64,000 nt of DNA from Archivesica marissinica (GCA_014843695.1 CM026400.1:41701911-41765910); one strand, 5' to 3'. Counted from the stretch's first letter, positions 51,716 to 63,554 are shown. A program made the numbers and translations. Notes: generated from the letters alone by a model not told the origin.

Positions 51716-51897
51716 TGTTTGTAGACTACTATATATACGTTAAATACGTTTATATGGTTCGCGTACATCTCTGACGACGAGGGTAAATAAGCGCAAACAT
51801 CTTAATCCATCATAACTGCAGCGGAGACAGACATAATAAATTATTTCAAACAGTTACTAAAATGTTTACAACCTGAGGATAAAGCAACTAAAAATAG

Positions 51898-51942
51898 TCA
51901 GACTATTAATTTTATTAGGGTCAGACGGGGGATCGAACCATC
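51898..51942 (-). repeat. SINE family A fragment
   Basis: Only the block gactattaattttattaggg + tcagacgggggatcgaacc remains. The flanking 51716-52260 shows nothing else. Confidence 0.75.
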
Positions 51943-52260
51943 AGCGCTCCCATACCTGAGCAAGATAATGATGAACTGTCTGTGCTCCATTCGCCGGTTC
52001 CGAAACATGTCGCGATGTAATGAGTAGATGACATGAAACCTGGGCTACAGTCTAATCTACATTCGAGACCGGCAACTGATGTTGACAATGTACATTCAGT
52101 CGATGAAAAACTTCCATTCGGTACAACTGATAAAGCTGGACATCTTTCTGAAGTAATGTACAGTAAATTGGTTTGGTTTAAACATATTTATTCATTCATA
52201 ATGTACAGTACATATCAATTGTATACAGAATGAAAATGGATTTAATCGAAAGCTTAAAGA

Positions 52261-52715
52261 AAATTGGTTTAAAATTTAAATATATTTATTCGACATTATA
52301 TAACATAATATACTACAAATAATTATGTACACAAATGAAATCTAAAAGCTTATTGAATTTCTCTCCAGTAAATTGCTGAAACGGAAATGTGTGTGTTTGA
52401 TATTAAGTAAATTGGTTTAAAATGTAAGCATATTTATTCGACATTATATAACATAATTTACTACAAATAATTATGTACACAATACATACAAATGAAATCT
52501 AAAAGCTTATTGAATTTCTCTCCAGTAAATTGCTGAAACGGAAATGTGTTTGATATTAAGTAAATTGGCTTAAAATTTAAATATATTTATTCGACATTAT
52601 ATAACATAATTTACTACAAATAATTATGTACACAATATATACAAATGAAATCTAAAAGCTTATTGAATTTCTCTCCAGTAAATTGCTGAAACGGAAATGT
52701 GTTTGATAGTTAGTG
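52261..52715. repeat. ~150-bp tandem repeat, three copies
   Basis: Units begin aaattgg(t/c)ttaaaat at 52261, 52409 and 52562 and share acattatataacataat(t)t and gaatttctctccagtaaatt. Confidence 0.93.
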
Positions 52716-52950
52716 GATCTACGAGTTCCATCTCACGATACTGATATATATTAACGTTCCATCATAGAGCCTAGCGATGAACGGCAATGATATACCCCAT
52801 GCCCCATTGATTCAGGTTCAGGTATGACCGGGGAATCGGGTTGAGCCGTGAGCCTTCAGCCGAGTAAACAGAATAGCATCCACATGTGAAATTAATTATA
52901 TTCCCCTTGTCGCAATACGAATCTACAGACGTAAGGAGCATGTTGTTTAA

Positions 52951-53212
52951 AGTCATCAACCGTAGCCACTAGGGGATCGAACCCGGATTGCATTGGTGAG
53001 AAGCGAGTGTGCTCACCACTGCGCTATTCGGACAGCCTTTAAAGTCATCAACCGTAGCCACTAGGGGATCGAACCCGGGTTGCATTGGTGAGAAGCGAGT
53101 GTGCTCACAACTGCACTATTCGGACAGCCTTTAAAGTCATCAACCGTAGCCACTAGGGGATCGAACCCGGGTTGCATTGGTGAGAAGCGAGCGCGCTAAC
53201 CATCGCGGCGTG
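52951..53212 (-). repeat. 91-bp tandem triplication including the SINE B tRNA-like head
   Basis: Units start agtcatcaaccgtagccact at 52951, 53043 and 53134. Each contains ggatcgaacccgg(g/a)ttgc and the head to ctattcggacagcc on the minus strand. A SINE B head plus its flank has been amplified without the body. Confidence 0.9.
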
Positions 53213-53648
53213 TTGTTCATTCATCCTTTACAATTCTTTTCTCTTTCTCTATATAAATGTTTTGTCTTTTTTATCATCTTCCATTTGTTGGTTTTCTTTC
53301 GGTTAATTGTTTTTTTTACATTTTGTACTCACAAAATTAATTGGTTTTTTCCACAACTTATCAAGCTCTGTACTCTTATGTATCACAAAATTAATTTAAC
53401 TATCATGAATTAAGCTTTGTAAGCATTACATTTTCCATAAACATGATATTGAACTTAGTAAATAGTCATGCCATGAAATGTTTGTGTAAATTATTTAGGA
53501 AGGAGGGGACAACCATAAGCTGTATAGCTTTCTGTCCAATTCCTTACTTCAATTGTTGTAAATAACCATGTACATGATAGAAAATAAATATGCTTAAACC
53601 AAGTTATTTAAACTCAAGAATCGTAGCCACTAGGATATTGAAGCATTA
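53213..53648. other. T-rich sequence, possible LINE 3' UTR, no gene
   Basis: Contains gacaaccataagctgtatag and ends in gaaaataaatatgc; resembles a retroelement 3' UTR but cannot be assigned. Confidence 0.35.
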
Positions 53649-53649
53649 A

Positions 53650-53894
53650 TTTAAACTTTATTTATTTTACGGTTGTCAAACAAGTTTAATAACTTATATT
53701 AATCACTCTCGTTGGCGTGGATGAAAGCGTAATTGTGGTCATTCATGTGAGAGGAAACCGGAGTACACGAAGAAAACCCACCTGTCCGTACTGGCGACCG
53801 CCGTACCATCTCACATACATCCCGGTCCGAGGATCGAACCCGGGTTGCATTGGTGAGAAGCGAGCGTGCTCACCACTGCGCTATTCGGACAGCC
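53650..53894 (-). repeat. SINE family B, full length
   Basis: Tail tttattttacggttgtcaaa, full body and head to ctattcggacagcc. Flanking direct repeats gtagccactaggatattgaa / gtagcaactagggtattgaa at 53624 and 53912 look like target duplication or the host 91-bp repeat. Confidence 0.88.
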
Positions 53895-53932
53895 TTTAAA
53901 GTCAATAACCGTAGCAACTAGGGTATTGAAGC

Positions 53933-54400
53933 AGAGAAGCACCCTTTGAGAATATGTACATGTATTTATATCAGTTCTGTACAATGTGTCTAATATCTTC
54001 TGATTTGTAAGATAGTTATTCCTGGTGAATGTTCTTGGAATGGCAAATGCAAATTAACTGATAAATGAAATAGCTAGTATAATAGTATCAAAACACTATA
54101 TAAAAATATCGATGTCTATGTCCGTGTTAATGACATACTAAAAGTCCCCAAAAATCCCGTCATGCAAATTTGCATAAGTATCATAAATCCAAGATGGCCG
54201 CCAATCTGAAATATTTTCGTTTATTACCTTTCACAGATGATATGCTAGAGAGGTTTAGGATTCATTTTATCTCTAATTTGTCATTACTATGCGCATGTTA
54301 TACATGTACACTATTATCGACTAGGAAACTATTTGTTGCGACACATGTTAAATTATATATTTGAATAGTTTTCATTGCAAATAAAAGATAGACTTTAAAA
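53933..54400. other. No gene recognised
   Basis: AT-rich; a short open stretch at 54170-54364 has no recognisable domain. Confidence 0.4.
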
Positions 54401-54401
54401 A

Positions 54402-54600
54402 TATCATGAGCATGGCTTCTCGTGTTCATATGATGAAGTGAAGAATAAATATGGAGTGTTTCACAGGACACTTAAGTGTTTACAATATATAACTGATATC
54501 ATAAGCATGGCTTCTCGTGTTCATATGATGAAGGGAAGATGGAATATGGAGTGCTTCACAAGACAATTAAGTGTACAATATATAACTGATATCATAGCAC
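54402..54600. repeat. ~93-bp tandem duplication at the 5' end of the PIN-like pseudogene
   Basis: Two units with gcatggcttctcgtgttcat and caatatataactgatatcat (54402 and 54494). Confidence 0.88.
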
Positions 54601-57155
54601 CACTTGGTGGAAGAGGAACTTTTCATGGGATGGGCCTAATGGTTGCATTCACACCAAGACTATACACAACAAGTATACCTATTCCTATAATACATGCACA
54701 CAATGTAGACATTGCTGGAATTGGACGTATGAACATTGAATACTTCAAATTTCTACCCAATAGTCCACCTATATTTTATTGACTTCTGGTATACACACCA
54801 ATAAAAGACTCGACGTCAGTTGGGTGTATTATCTCTCCTTCACACACCAAGGCCAGCATGGTCTGGTATGATGCAAATGTTATAACGTGACACAGGTCCT
54901 AGGCAGTCATCTGTTATATTTCTACCCATGATCGATCTTGATCCGAATGATTATGTATGCATCTACACTACACTACACGGAAGTTTGTGTCATCGCATGG
55001 TGGTAAATATAACATCACTACATTTGTAATAGTTGACCAACAATTGTACTGGAAGACAATTACATTTATCAGGTGTCAAACAAGTGATAGTCTGTTAAAC
55101 CACAGTGTGCTGGGGCTGGGCGGATTTCACACACATATGAGATTTCTTGGTACCATTAGCCATCTTATGACTGGATCTGGACTGCAATAACTATTAGAAA
55201 TACCATATTCTAGCAACAGAATGTGTCACATTTTGTTGGTAAGGCTATGTCACGATCAATAATGGTCACCTGCTTATAGATACTGCACTGCAGCCACTCT
55301 GATAGCCGATGCATATAATGTGCAAGTACCAACAACGGATACCACACATGCCCATGGAATCGCGGAAGAGGCTACTATTCATTCCGATCCCCACACAACT
55401 ACACATGTTGGACAATTTGAAGATCGAGATACTGTTATGACCTGATAGAGTCCAGAACGGTGTATGACAACTTTATATCTACGTATATAACTATGGATGA
55501 AGTATGCTCATCTGACATATTATGTCGAATAAAAAGAAAAGTAAACACACTAAACGGAGTAAGGATTACCATGAGAACATAATTGCTATGGTTACAGTAT
55601 ACAGAAATGATAGACATCATACGAAGGTTCATCAAAGCTGAACGTACATGTAGCTGGAAACTGTATCGTCAACCTGTCCGTGGCATGTTACGTCGTGTTT
55701 TAATTAGCAGCATCAGATTACAATTTGTATGTAAAATATGCATTAAGTAAATTATGAATGTCTTGCCACGTACACATCCAGATGTATATAAGAAATTTGA
55801 GGATGGAAATCATGCAATTGAGAGGTACTGGGCTGGACTGTCTTACATAACTGATCATTGAATAGGTTTTGGTGAACAGTTTTAAGACGAATGGGGTCTT
55901 TATCGGGAGGTAAGGGTATGGCAGAAATACAACGGTTGATGTGAATACAGTCCATGCTGACATGCCCAAACACGAACGAGGCCATGCAGCCATTAACAGA
56001 CATAACATACCAAACAAATTACCAACATAATGTATGTCCAAGATGGCGAGACAGAGAGGAGACGTGCGTGTGTGACACTCATGATCCAGTTTCCGAGGGA
56101 GAGGAACCCGAGACGTGTGTGAAACTCATGATCCAGTTTCTGAGGGAGAGGAGACGACGTGCGTGACACTTATGATCCAGGTTCTGAGGGTGAGGCACCC
56201 ATTTGTGCATACAACATCAGTATTGAACATAGCTAATGGAATGACAGCAACAGAACGTGTTAACATCGAGAGATCAAGAGAAGTAGGAGACACTACCATC
56301 AACACAATGAACAACAAGTCTATAGACGAGTATACATTTAGAAACGCTGCACACACAGTTACACTTGGATCAAAGTCGGTCATCAAGGTCAAAGGCCGAT
56401 CTTTGCAGGTTGACATATAGTTATTGTTCCAGTGACTAGTCTTTGTTGGTTAAGGTTTGGTGGATGTTCCATCCATTGTTCAAATATGAGATATGAGGAC
56501 ATCCTCCGGCATTGTTTAGTGAATACTGCCTTCCATTGGAATCCAAAAAGTCAACACTTGCTAATGTTCTTTGGAAGTGTATCGTATATGAACAACGAGA
56601 ACATAACGAACCTGTTCGTTATATTATTGATGGTGGTGCCCTACTCCATCAGATAACATGGCCAAGAGAAGTCACATATGATGACGTTGTGAGTTATATG
56701 TTTCATATTTGATGGCGAAGTACGGTTCTGCAGACATCATCTTTGACGGATAGAGTCACAACCCAACAACAAAATATATGGTGATCCGGTCTAATACACA
56801 CGACTTCTTATGCAACACCAAAAACAAGCAACATGTTCTTCATCATCCTGGAGAACGCTGGTTGTGTCATAAACCACACAAGTCATGGTGTTGATGGTCT
56901 TATTGCATCTACCAGAATCCAAACTACTGGCGACGACATATGTTTGTTAGTCCTATTACTGCATCATACTGAGATGGATGCTGAAGACGTGTTCTTTGCG
57001 CATGAACCTAAGCAGATCCCTTTCATTAACCGGGTATGGTGCATTAAGCAAACCAAATTGCTGTTGTATACAGATGTGACTGATATTCAGCTTATCTCAC
57101 AAGCTATTCCTGGCTGTGATTCAACGTATTGTTCATTTGGTTAAGGGAAATGGTA
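54438..57155 (+). pseudogene. Multi-frameshift pseudogene of a large protein with PIN/FEN-like nuclease C-terminus
   Basis: Coding pieces in changing frames run in one direction for 2.7 kb: YITDIIAPLGGRGTFHGMGL, IPIIHAHNVDIAGIGRMN, FVSSHGGKYNITTFV, LLNHSVLGLGGFHTHMRFLG, YNVQVPTTDTTHAHGIAEEA, VDEYTFRNAA-like, DGGALLHQITWPR, ADIIFDG..SHNPTTK, GDDICLLVLLLHHTEMDAED and AIPGCDSTYCSFG. The last three blocks resemble the acidic clusters of PIN/XPG-FEN nucleases (D.D..LL.LL; GCD). More than eight frame breaks and stops make it dead. I believe related multi-copy genes exist in bivalves, but this is recollection and needs a search. Function unknown; no introns visible, so it may be a retrocopy or a mobile gene. 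Confidence 0.7.
56061..56185. repeat. ~50-bp tandem triplication inside the pseudogene
   Basis: Three copies of gacgtgYgtg..acTcatgatccag + tttcYgagggagagg. Confidence 0.88.
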
Positions 57156-57430
57156 AGTTATTAATAAACTAATAAACTCCGATATGTTAGTACATGTACT
57201 ACATACAAAGGAACAAATTGATAGCAAATTTGACCTTTTGGAAAGGGTTGATGCTAATGTTTTCAAAACTTGTAGTCCAATCCTTTTGCATTTTGAACAT
57301 GTCATGTAAATGGATATTATCAGGTTATATGTATTAAATGTGACAGTAATGTTACTGTGATATGTAATTGTAAATTGTATTCGTAATTATGAAAAAATAG
57401 TTGCAACAACATATTAGTAGACTCGCTTCT
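57156..57430. other. Intergenic, nothing recognised
   Basis: No coding or repeat signal. Confidence 0.4.
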
Positions 57431-57439
57431 ATTATCTTA

Positions 57440-58815
57440 GACACTTCCGGTGATCTTCCGTTCCTGCGAATCACAGCTAATTTCATTTCTCCAAAACCTA
57501 ACGGAATCTAACAACAAACACATTCAAACCGACGTCATCATTATGGACTTTGCGAAAGCATTTGACAAAGTTTCTCACCGTCACCTCCTCTACAAACTGC
57601 AATTCTACGGTATCAATTGTAATGCTCTTCATTGGATATCTGACTTCTTGAGAGATAGGACCCAGACAGTTGTCCTGGAAGGGGAAACATCAGACACTGT
57701 ACCAGTCACATCCGGAGTACCCCAGGGCACTGTCATGGGGCCTATCCTCTTTATTATCTATATTAACGACTTCCCGGAATACCTCAATCATAGTACCCTT
57801 AGACTATTCGCAGATGACAGCATTATATATAGAGAAGTTAACAACACTTCTGATGCAAAACTCTTACAATCTGACCTAGAAGCTGCTGGTAGGTGAGAGC
57901 AGGATTGGCTCATGAATTTTCACCCTGATAAATATAATGTTCTAAATGTCACACAAAAATGAAACCAAGTTAAATTTACATACAAACTTCATAACCACCC
58001 CCTTGAAAGTGTCGAACATGCAAAATATTTAGGCCTCACTTTACAGAATAACTTAAAATGGGATAAGCATATAAACTCTATAACAAGCAAAGCTAATCAG
58101 TCACTAGGATTCCTCCGCAGAAATTTAAAGGTCAACTCTACCAAAGTAAAAGACCATGCTTATAAAGCCCTCGTCAGACCCAAACTAGAATACTCCTCTT
58201 CTGTTTGGGACCCACATACCAAAAGCCAAATTAGTCAAATTGAGAAAGTACAACGCCGTGCAGCCCGCTATACATCCAACCGCTACCACAATACAAGTTA
58301 TGTAACCGATATGCTCACTACCCTTAAATGGCCCACCTTGGACATTCGAAGAATCCGTACCAGACTCATCATGTTTTATAAACTAAACTAACCTAAACAC
58401 CATGTAGTTGCCATTCAACCACCCTGTAATCTAATTATTCCTTCAGACCCCATAACCAGACACAGTAACACATATACCTACAAACACATTCACGCAGCTA
58501 AAGACTCGTACAACTACTCTTTCTATCCTAGAGCCGTCACTCAGTGGAACATGCTACCGCCCACCATATATATGCCGCAGACACAGTGGACGCCTTCAAT
58601 GCCCTGATCCCTGTGTCTGTCCATACCCCAATATATGTTGCATAAATTGCCACAATTATGTACATAGTTTTATAAAAAACACTTAAAAATATATCTAAAA
58701 TTATGTCTATTCACTGTATCCTTTCTAATGAGCACTTTCTGATCAAGCACGTAACTAACACATTTTATTACGGCGCCAGCACCTAATCTTCATAAGTGAA
58801 TGAAGAAGAAGAATG
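57440..58815 (+). pseudogene. CR1/jockey-like LINE, 5'-truncated, RT and C-terminal region
   Basis: Open for 148 codons, then broken: TDVIIMDFAKAFDKVSHRHL (palm A), ISDFLRDRTQTVVLEGETSD, SGVPQGTVMGPILFIIYIND, LRLFADDSIIYR (catalytic FADD), then WLMNFHPDKYNVLN, AKYLGLTLQNNLKWDKHINS, ALVRPKLEYSSSVWDPHTKS, QRRAARYTSNRY, FYPRAVTQWNMLP. Stops at 57894, 57959 and 58389 kill it. The 3' UTR ends near 58815 in a gaatgaagaagaagaa tail. Confidence 0.88.
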
Positions 58816-58919
58816 GAAACATAAACAGTTTTATTCAGTCATATGTTTCTCTTTTTCATCGTTTAACCCCGCCTACTCAATTACACTACCATACTGTAGA
58901 TTTATCACAATTCAACGTA
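58816..58919. other. No feature recognised
   Basis: Short linker between the LINE tail and the tandem repeat. Confidence 0.4.
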
Positions 58920-59690
58920 CTTCCTAGTACTAGTTACTTCCTAGTAGCATAGCTATGTTGTGTACATATACTTGTAAGAGAGATAAGTATGAGGAAAATC
59001 ACGGATTCGTACAGGAAAAACATAGGAGTGGATAAAGTGTCTGCGAAATTCATCAAAATAGTGAGATTACATGTACCATATCATTGGTTACTTCTTCCTA
59101 GCACTGCTTAGTATGGGTAACTGACTAACTGTCGTGTAACAGAAGTAGGTAATGTGTACATATACTGTATGAGAGATCAGTCTCCGAAAAACACGGATTC
59201 AATGAGGAAACTACCATACTTTGGAGTAGAGAGAGTGTATGTCGAAATTATTCAAAGTAGTGAGAGTGCATGTATGATATGCCCATATCGATACTACCTC
59301 CTTCCTAGTACTGGTTGTTGTGGGTAACTGTCGTGTAACATAGCTAGATAATGTATACACACACGTGTATGAGAGATCAGCCTCAGTAAAGCACCGGTTC
59401 GTGCAGGAAACTACCATACTTTGGAGTAGAGAGAGTGTACAGTGAAATAAATAAAAGTAGTGAGAATGCATGTATGATATGTGTATATCGACCATACCTC
59501 CTTCCTAGTACTGGTTGTTGTGGGTAACTGTCGTGTAACATAGCTAGGTAATGTATACACACACACGTGTGTGAGAGATCAGCCTCAGAAAACACCGGTT
59601 CGTGCAGGAAACTACCATACTTTGGAGTAGAGAGAGTGTATGTCGAAATTCTTCAAAGTAGTGAGAGTATATGTATGATATGCCCAGATC
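58920..59690. repeat. ~190-bp tandem repeat, about four copies
   Basis: Recurrent blocks ccttcctagtactggttgtt, gtgtaacatagcta and gaaactaccatactttggag at 170-220-bp spacing; the last two units are 192 bp apart and most alike. Confidence 0.9.
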
Positions 59691-59705
59691 AATGATACAT
59701 CATTT

Positions 59706-60002
59706 GTGTGTGTGTTTTACGTTTATTTATCGTCGCTACCGGTTGCCCATATGAGCGACGCCTCCTGAAGAGATTAGTCATTTTATATTGTTTGAGGATA
59801 GTGCAACGATACAGATAGAGACCCATTCCAGAGTATCCTCTGGTTCTGTTACGTGCATGGTGTAAAGCACCGACACGAGACATCGGTTTAACGTCACATC
59901 TGAAAGACTGTTAATTTTTATTAGGGTCAGACGGGGGATCGAACCTGCGATCCCTGGATTACCAGTCCAGCGTGTTACCACTGGACTACAGATCCGCCTG
60001 TA
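59706..60002 (-). repeat. SINE family A, full length
   Basis: Tail tgttttacgtttatttatcg at the left, tRNA-Thr-like head at the right (gatccgcctg). Sequence 60003-60341 beyond it has no feature. Confidence 0.9.
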
Positions 60003-60341
60003 AAAACTATAATTCGTATGCATATATTTGCTATAGTAAAGTACCATATACAGAGTGATTGTTGTTAAAAAAATAACAATAAAGGGAGGTAATTTACAAA
60101 TGGTAATTTCACAATAGCAGGTTCGTGTGTGTCGATATTTTACCAAATTTTACCTTTTATAGTAATAATATATTCTTGAAAAATGAAAATGTAAGGCAGT
60201 AATCACAATATCTAATCATCCGCTCCTTACAATATCTTGTGTGCAGCACATTCTAAATAAACGGATATTGTGACTTTAAGTTAGTTGACCGTCACAACTA
60301 TTATTTGAATATATTATTATGAAACCGTTATATAATATGTA

Positions 60342-62064
60342 GCATAACTAGACAACTTTCCGGCAGAAGGAGCAACCCCAACAAACCAGTGAAGGACGTT
60401 GATGGTAACACCCTCTCCAAACCAGAAGACCAGATGACAAGGTGGAAGGACCATTTCCAGGAACTACTCAGCGGTACACCTGTGACCAACCCACCAGACA
60501 TAGCAGACGGACCAGAACTGGAAGTAGAGATGGGACAGATCACAAGGAATGAAGTGACAAGGGCCATCAACAAGATCAAAAATGGGAAAGCACCGGGGCC
60601 AGAAAACATCCCACCAGAAGCACTGAAGGCATCGACTGAGACCACAGCAGCACTACTACTAGACCTTCTACAGCAAGTCTGGGATGAAGAAGTGGTTCCA
60701 GAAGAATGGAGAGTAGGGCACATCGTCAAGCTACCCAAGAAGGGTGACCTCAGCAACTGCCAGAATTTGAGGGGCATCCAGCTACTGTCCATCCCAAGTA
60801 AAGTCCTCACAAGACTCCTACTAGAAAGGATCAAGAATGCAGTGAACGCCAAGCTGAGGGAAGAACAGGCAGGATTCAGGGCAGGAAGATCATGCACGGA
60901 TCTGATAGCAACACTCCGCATCATCGTTGAACAGTCCATCGAATGGCAGTCTCCAATCTACATCAACTTCATCGATTTCAAGAAAGCGTTTGACACGATT
61001 GATAGAGACGTCATATGGAGCATCCTCGGGCACTACGGCATACCAGGAAAGAGTATCAACATTATTCGGAGCCTGTACAACAACACCACTTGCCATGTGA
61101 TCCGTGACATGAACCTTTCACAGCCATTTTCCGTCAGCACCGGCGTCCGTCAGGGCTGTATGCTCTCGCCTCTCATTTTCTCCATCGTACTGGACTGGAT
61201 AATGAGAACGACAGTAGACATACCAAGAGGAATACAGTGGACACGTACAGAGAAGTTGGAGGACCTCGACTTTGCGGACGATATAGGCCTCCTGTCCCAT
61301 ACACACCAACATATGCAACAGAAGTCAGAACGCTTACACACAGTTGCAAAGACTACAGGGCTGGAGATCAACATTAAGAAGACCAAGTGCCTCAGGGTAA
61401 ACGCGGCAAGGAACACACCCATTCAGATAGATGGCCATCCAATCGATAATGTTGACTCCTTCACCTACCTCGGCAGTGTCATCAGCAAAACAGGGGGAAC
61501 AGAAGAAGACATCCAAGCCCGTATTGGGAAAGCACGACATGCCTTTGTGACGTTGAAGCCAGTATGGAACAACAATAACATCCACCTCAAGACAAAGCTC
61601 AAACTGTTTGAGACGAATGTTAAGACAGTCCTCTTGTACGGAGCTGAGACCTGGAGACGCACCAAGGGCCTTGACATCAAACTACAGGTATTCATCAACA
61701 ACTTCCTCAGACAGATCCTACGCATCAGATGGCCAGAAAAGATCACCAACCAGGAGTTGTGGCGGCAAACAAGACAGGACCCCATCACAGACTCTATCAC
61801 ACAGAGGAAGTGGCGGTGGATAGGGCACACTCTACGACGAGACCAGCCCAACATAGCACGCCAAGCACTGGATTGGAATCCACAGGGCACACGGAAAAGA
61901 GGTCGACCAGTTACGACATGGCGAAGGACTCTGGACAGTGAGCTGCGCCGAAGCAGGATGTCCTGGGGGGAAGCCAAAGCAGCAGCAACGGACCGGTCCA
62001 ATTGGAGAGCAGTGGTGAAGGCCCTATACCCCAACCGGGGTGAAGAGGATTGATGATGATGATG
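60342..62064 (+). mobile_element. Young 5'-truncated RTE-type LINE insertion with 12-bp target duplication
   Basis: The direct repeat atataatatgta flanks it at 60330-60341 and 62065-62076. The element opens in mid-ORF (ITRQLSGRRSNPNKPVKD) and ends in a (gat)n run after the stop codon, the typical RTE 3' end. The short 3' UTR, perfect target duplication and uninterrupted ORF indicate recent insertion. Confidence 0.95.
60389..62053 (+). CDS. RTE-clade reverse transcriptase, C-terminal 554 residues, uninterrupted
   Basis: The reading frame is open from 60323; the first GTG in frame is at 60389, but this is an internal part of a longer ORF whose endonuclease is missing. RT motifs: KNGKAPGPENIPPEALK, EEWRVGHIVKLPKKGD, NLRGIQLLSIPSKVLTRLLL, EEQAGFRAGRSCTDLI, INFIDFKKAFDTIDRDVIW (palm A), STGVRQGCMLSPLIFSIVLD, LEDLDFADDIGLL (catalytic FADD), FTYLGSVISKTGG, LKLFETNVKTVLLYGAETW. 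C-terminal RWPEKITNQELW, RKWRWIGHTLRR and GTRKRGRPVTTWRRTL follow, a standard RTE tail. All palm motifs are intact. With no promoter or endonuclease it should not mobilise itself. Confidence 0.92.
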   Translation: MKDVDGNTLSKPEDQMTRWKDHFQELLSGTPVTNPPDIADGPELEVEMGQITRNEVTRAINKIKNGKAPGPENIPPEALKASTETTAALLLDLLQQVWDEEVVPEEWRVGHIVKLPKKGDLSNCQNLRGIQLLSIPSKVLTRLLLERIKNAVNAKLREEQAGFRAGRSCTDLIATLRIIVEQSIEWQSPIYINFIDFKKAFDTIDRDVIWSILGHYGIPGKSINIIRSLYNNTTCHVIRDMNLSQPFSVSTGVRQGCMLSPLIFSIVLDWIMRTTVDIPRGIQWTRTEKLEDLDFADDIGLLSHTHQHMQQKSERLHTVAKTTGLEINIKKTKCLRVNAARNTPIQIDGHPIDNVDSFTYLGSVISKTGGTEEDIQARIGKARHAFVTLKPVWNNNNIHLKTKLKLFETNVKTVLLYGAETWRRTKGLDIKLQVFINNFLRQILRIRWPEKITNQELWRQTRQDPITDSITQRKWRWIGHTLRRDQPNIARQALDWNPQGTRKRGRPVTTWRRTLDSELRRSRMSWGEAKAAATDRSNWRAVVKALYPNRGEED

Positions 62065-62138
62065 ATATAATATGTATACTTCATTTGACTAGACTTCTGA
62101 TGACCACAGCTACTTGAGCAAATCAAATAGATCCACTC

Positions 62139-62533
62139 AAGTTTCCAAGAAGCAAGGCTGCCAATCACAGATAAAGATGAGGACGATAATACCTTTCCCT
62201 TCCTATAAGGTATATACTATATTAGTTATACAGTTTCCAAGAAGCCAGGCTGCCAATCCCAGATAAAGATGAGGACGATAATGTCGTTCCCTCCCTATAT
62301 GGTATGTACTATATTAGTTATGCAGTTTCCAAGAAGCCAGGCTGCCAATCCCAGATAAAGATGAGGACGATAATACCGTTCCCTTCATATAAGGTATGTA
62401 CTATATTAGTTATACAGTTTCCAAGAAGCCAGGCTGCCAATCCCAGATAAAGATGAGGACGATAATACCGTTACCTTCCTATAAGGTATGTACTATATTA
62501 GTTATACAGTTTCCAATAAGCAAGGTGGTAAAT
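62139..62533. repeat. ~93-bp tandem repeat, four and a half copies
   Basis: Unit agtttccaagaagccaggct + gccaatcccagataaagatg + aggacgataatacc...; starts at 62139, 62231, 62325, 62417 and 62509 (partial). Confidence 0.95.
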
Positions 62534-62609
62534 TAATAAATTGTGTCGTAATTAACTGTTTCATTTGTTTTACTTTGGGCAAGTTGGCATGGATGTTTTG
62601 TGTATTATA

Positions 62610-62938
62610 ATTGACCTTTCTGCCGATTTTGATTAACAGCTGGCGTTAGCCAATCGCATCGCACCATTCGCGCACACCCCCGGCAACGGCAACACGTCCT
62701 CATCCGTTAAATATATCTGTACTTTAGAGAAATAACCGTCACTGAAGAACCTAAACCCTTGCTGTCTTGCTTTCAACGAGATATTCTTATCTGGGTGAAA
62801 TAAAACCGAGAAATTCGACGGAATTTTATCTAGATCAACTCGATGCAGGTCTGCGTTAGATAGCTTGTCTCGCGTGGTTACAGCGAGCACCTGTAACTAT
62901 GTGGGCGTGGCTAAGTAGCGTCTGCAGAAAGGTCAATT
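62610..62938. mobile_element. Candidate MITE with 15-bp TIRs
   Basis: aattgacctttctgc at 62610-62624 is the exact inverse of gcagaaaggtcaatt at 62924-62938. The 329-bp interior is distinctly more GC-rich than its surroundings and has no transposase; one minus-strand stretch (62633-62890) is open but unrecognised. A clear target duplication is not seen. Confidence 0.72.
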
Positions 62939-63470
62939 GTATTTAATGCCAATGATATATTCAATAATGGCTGGTTAAAAATGCTTCAGCTATGCCTTAG
63001 TATATACCAGTATAATCAGTATTTCAATAATTAGATCAAAGTTGGTGTAAATCTTACTAACTTTCTTATTATATAGGCTACATGTATATTTAGATTGAAG
63101 GCACAGAGAACGAGTATAAAAGACGTGTACTAACGAGAAAATTGAGCAAGGAATTTGGAGTTAATACTCATCAACAATATACTGTGTTCCTGAACTTTAT
63201 TAGAGAGCACAGCAACCATGTAGTTGGAGAGGTATTGTACATTTTCACATAACACGATTATTTCTTTATTTCACTCAAATGTGACATCCAATTAAGTTTG
63301 TAAATGTAGGTAGCAATACTTAACTGTGTTGGACGTGCAGCCAAGTGCTGCTAGATATACACATAGGCAATGTAAGCAGATTATTTTGTACAACAACTGT
63401 CCTTTCGTCATTACATTTTTACTACATACATTTTGCAACTATATTTTTCTCAATGTTGTATACAATATAC
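62939..63470. other. Intergenic, nothing recognised
   Basis: AT-rich, no coding or repeat signal. Confidence 0.4.
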
Positions 63471-63474
63471 TTAA

Positions 63475-63540
63475 CCTGGCGCGATATAGCCTGAAATGTG
63501 CTGATGCGCCATTAAACCAATACTCACTCACTATTTTGTA
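63475..63540 (+). repeat. SINE D-like 3' tail fragment
   Basis: gcgatatagcctgaaatgtg + ctgatgcgccattaaac matches the 3' end of family D (gcgatatagcccgaaatggt, gctgatgcaggcgtaaaac) and ends in actcactcact. Confidence 0.6.
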
Positions 63541-63554
63541 CCACTAACTGTATG

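Noticed and set aside
60328..62034. Minus-strand ORFs of 60-203 codons under the RTE element
   Set aside because: They are antisense shadows of the intact plus-strand reverse transcriptase.
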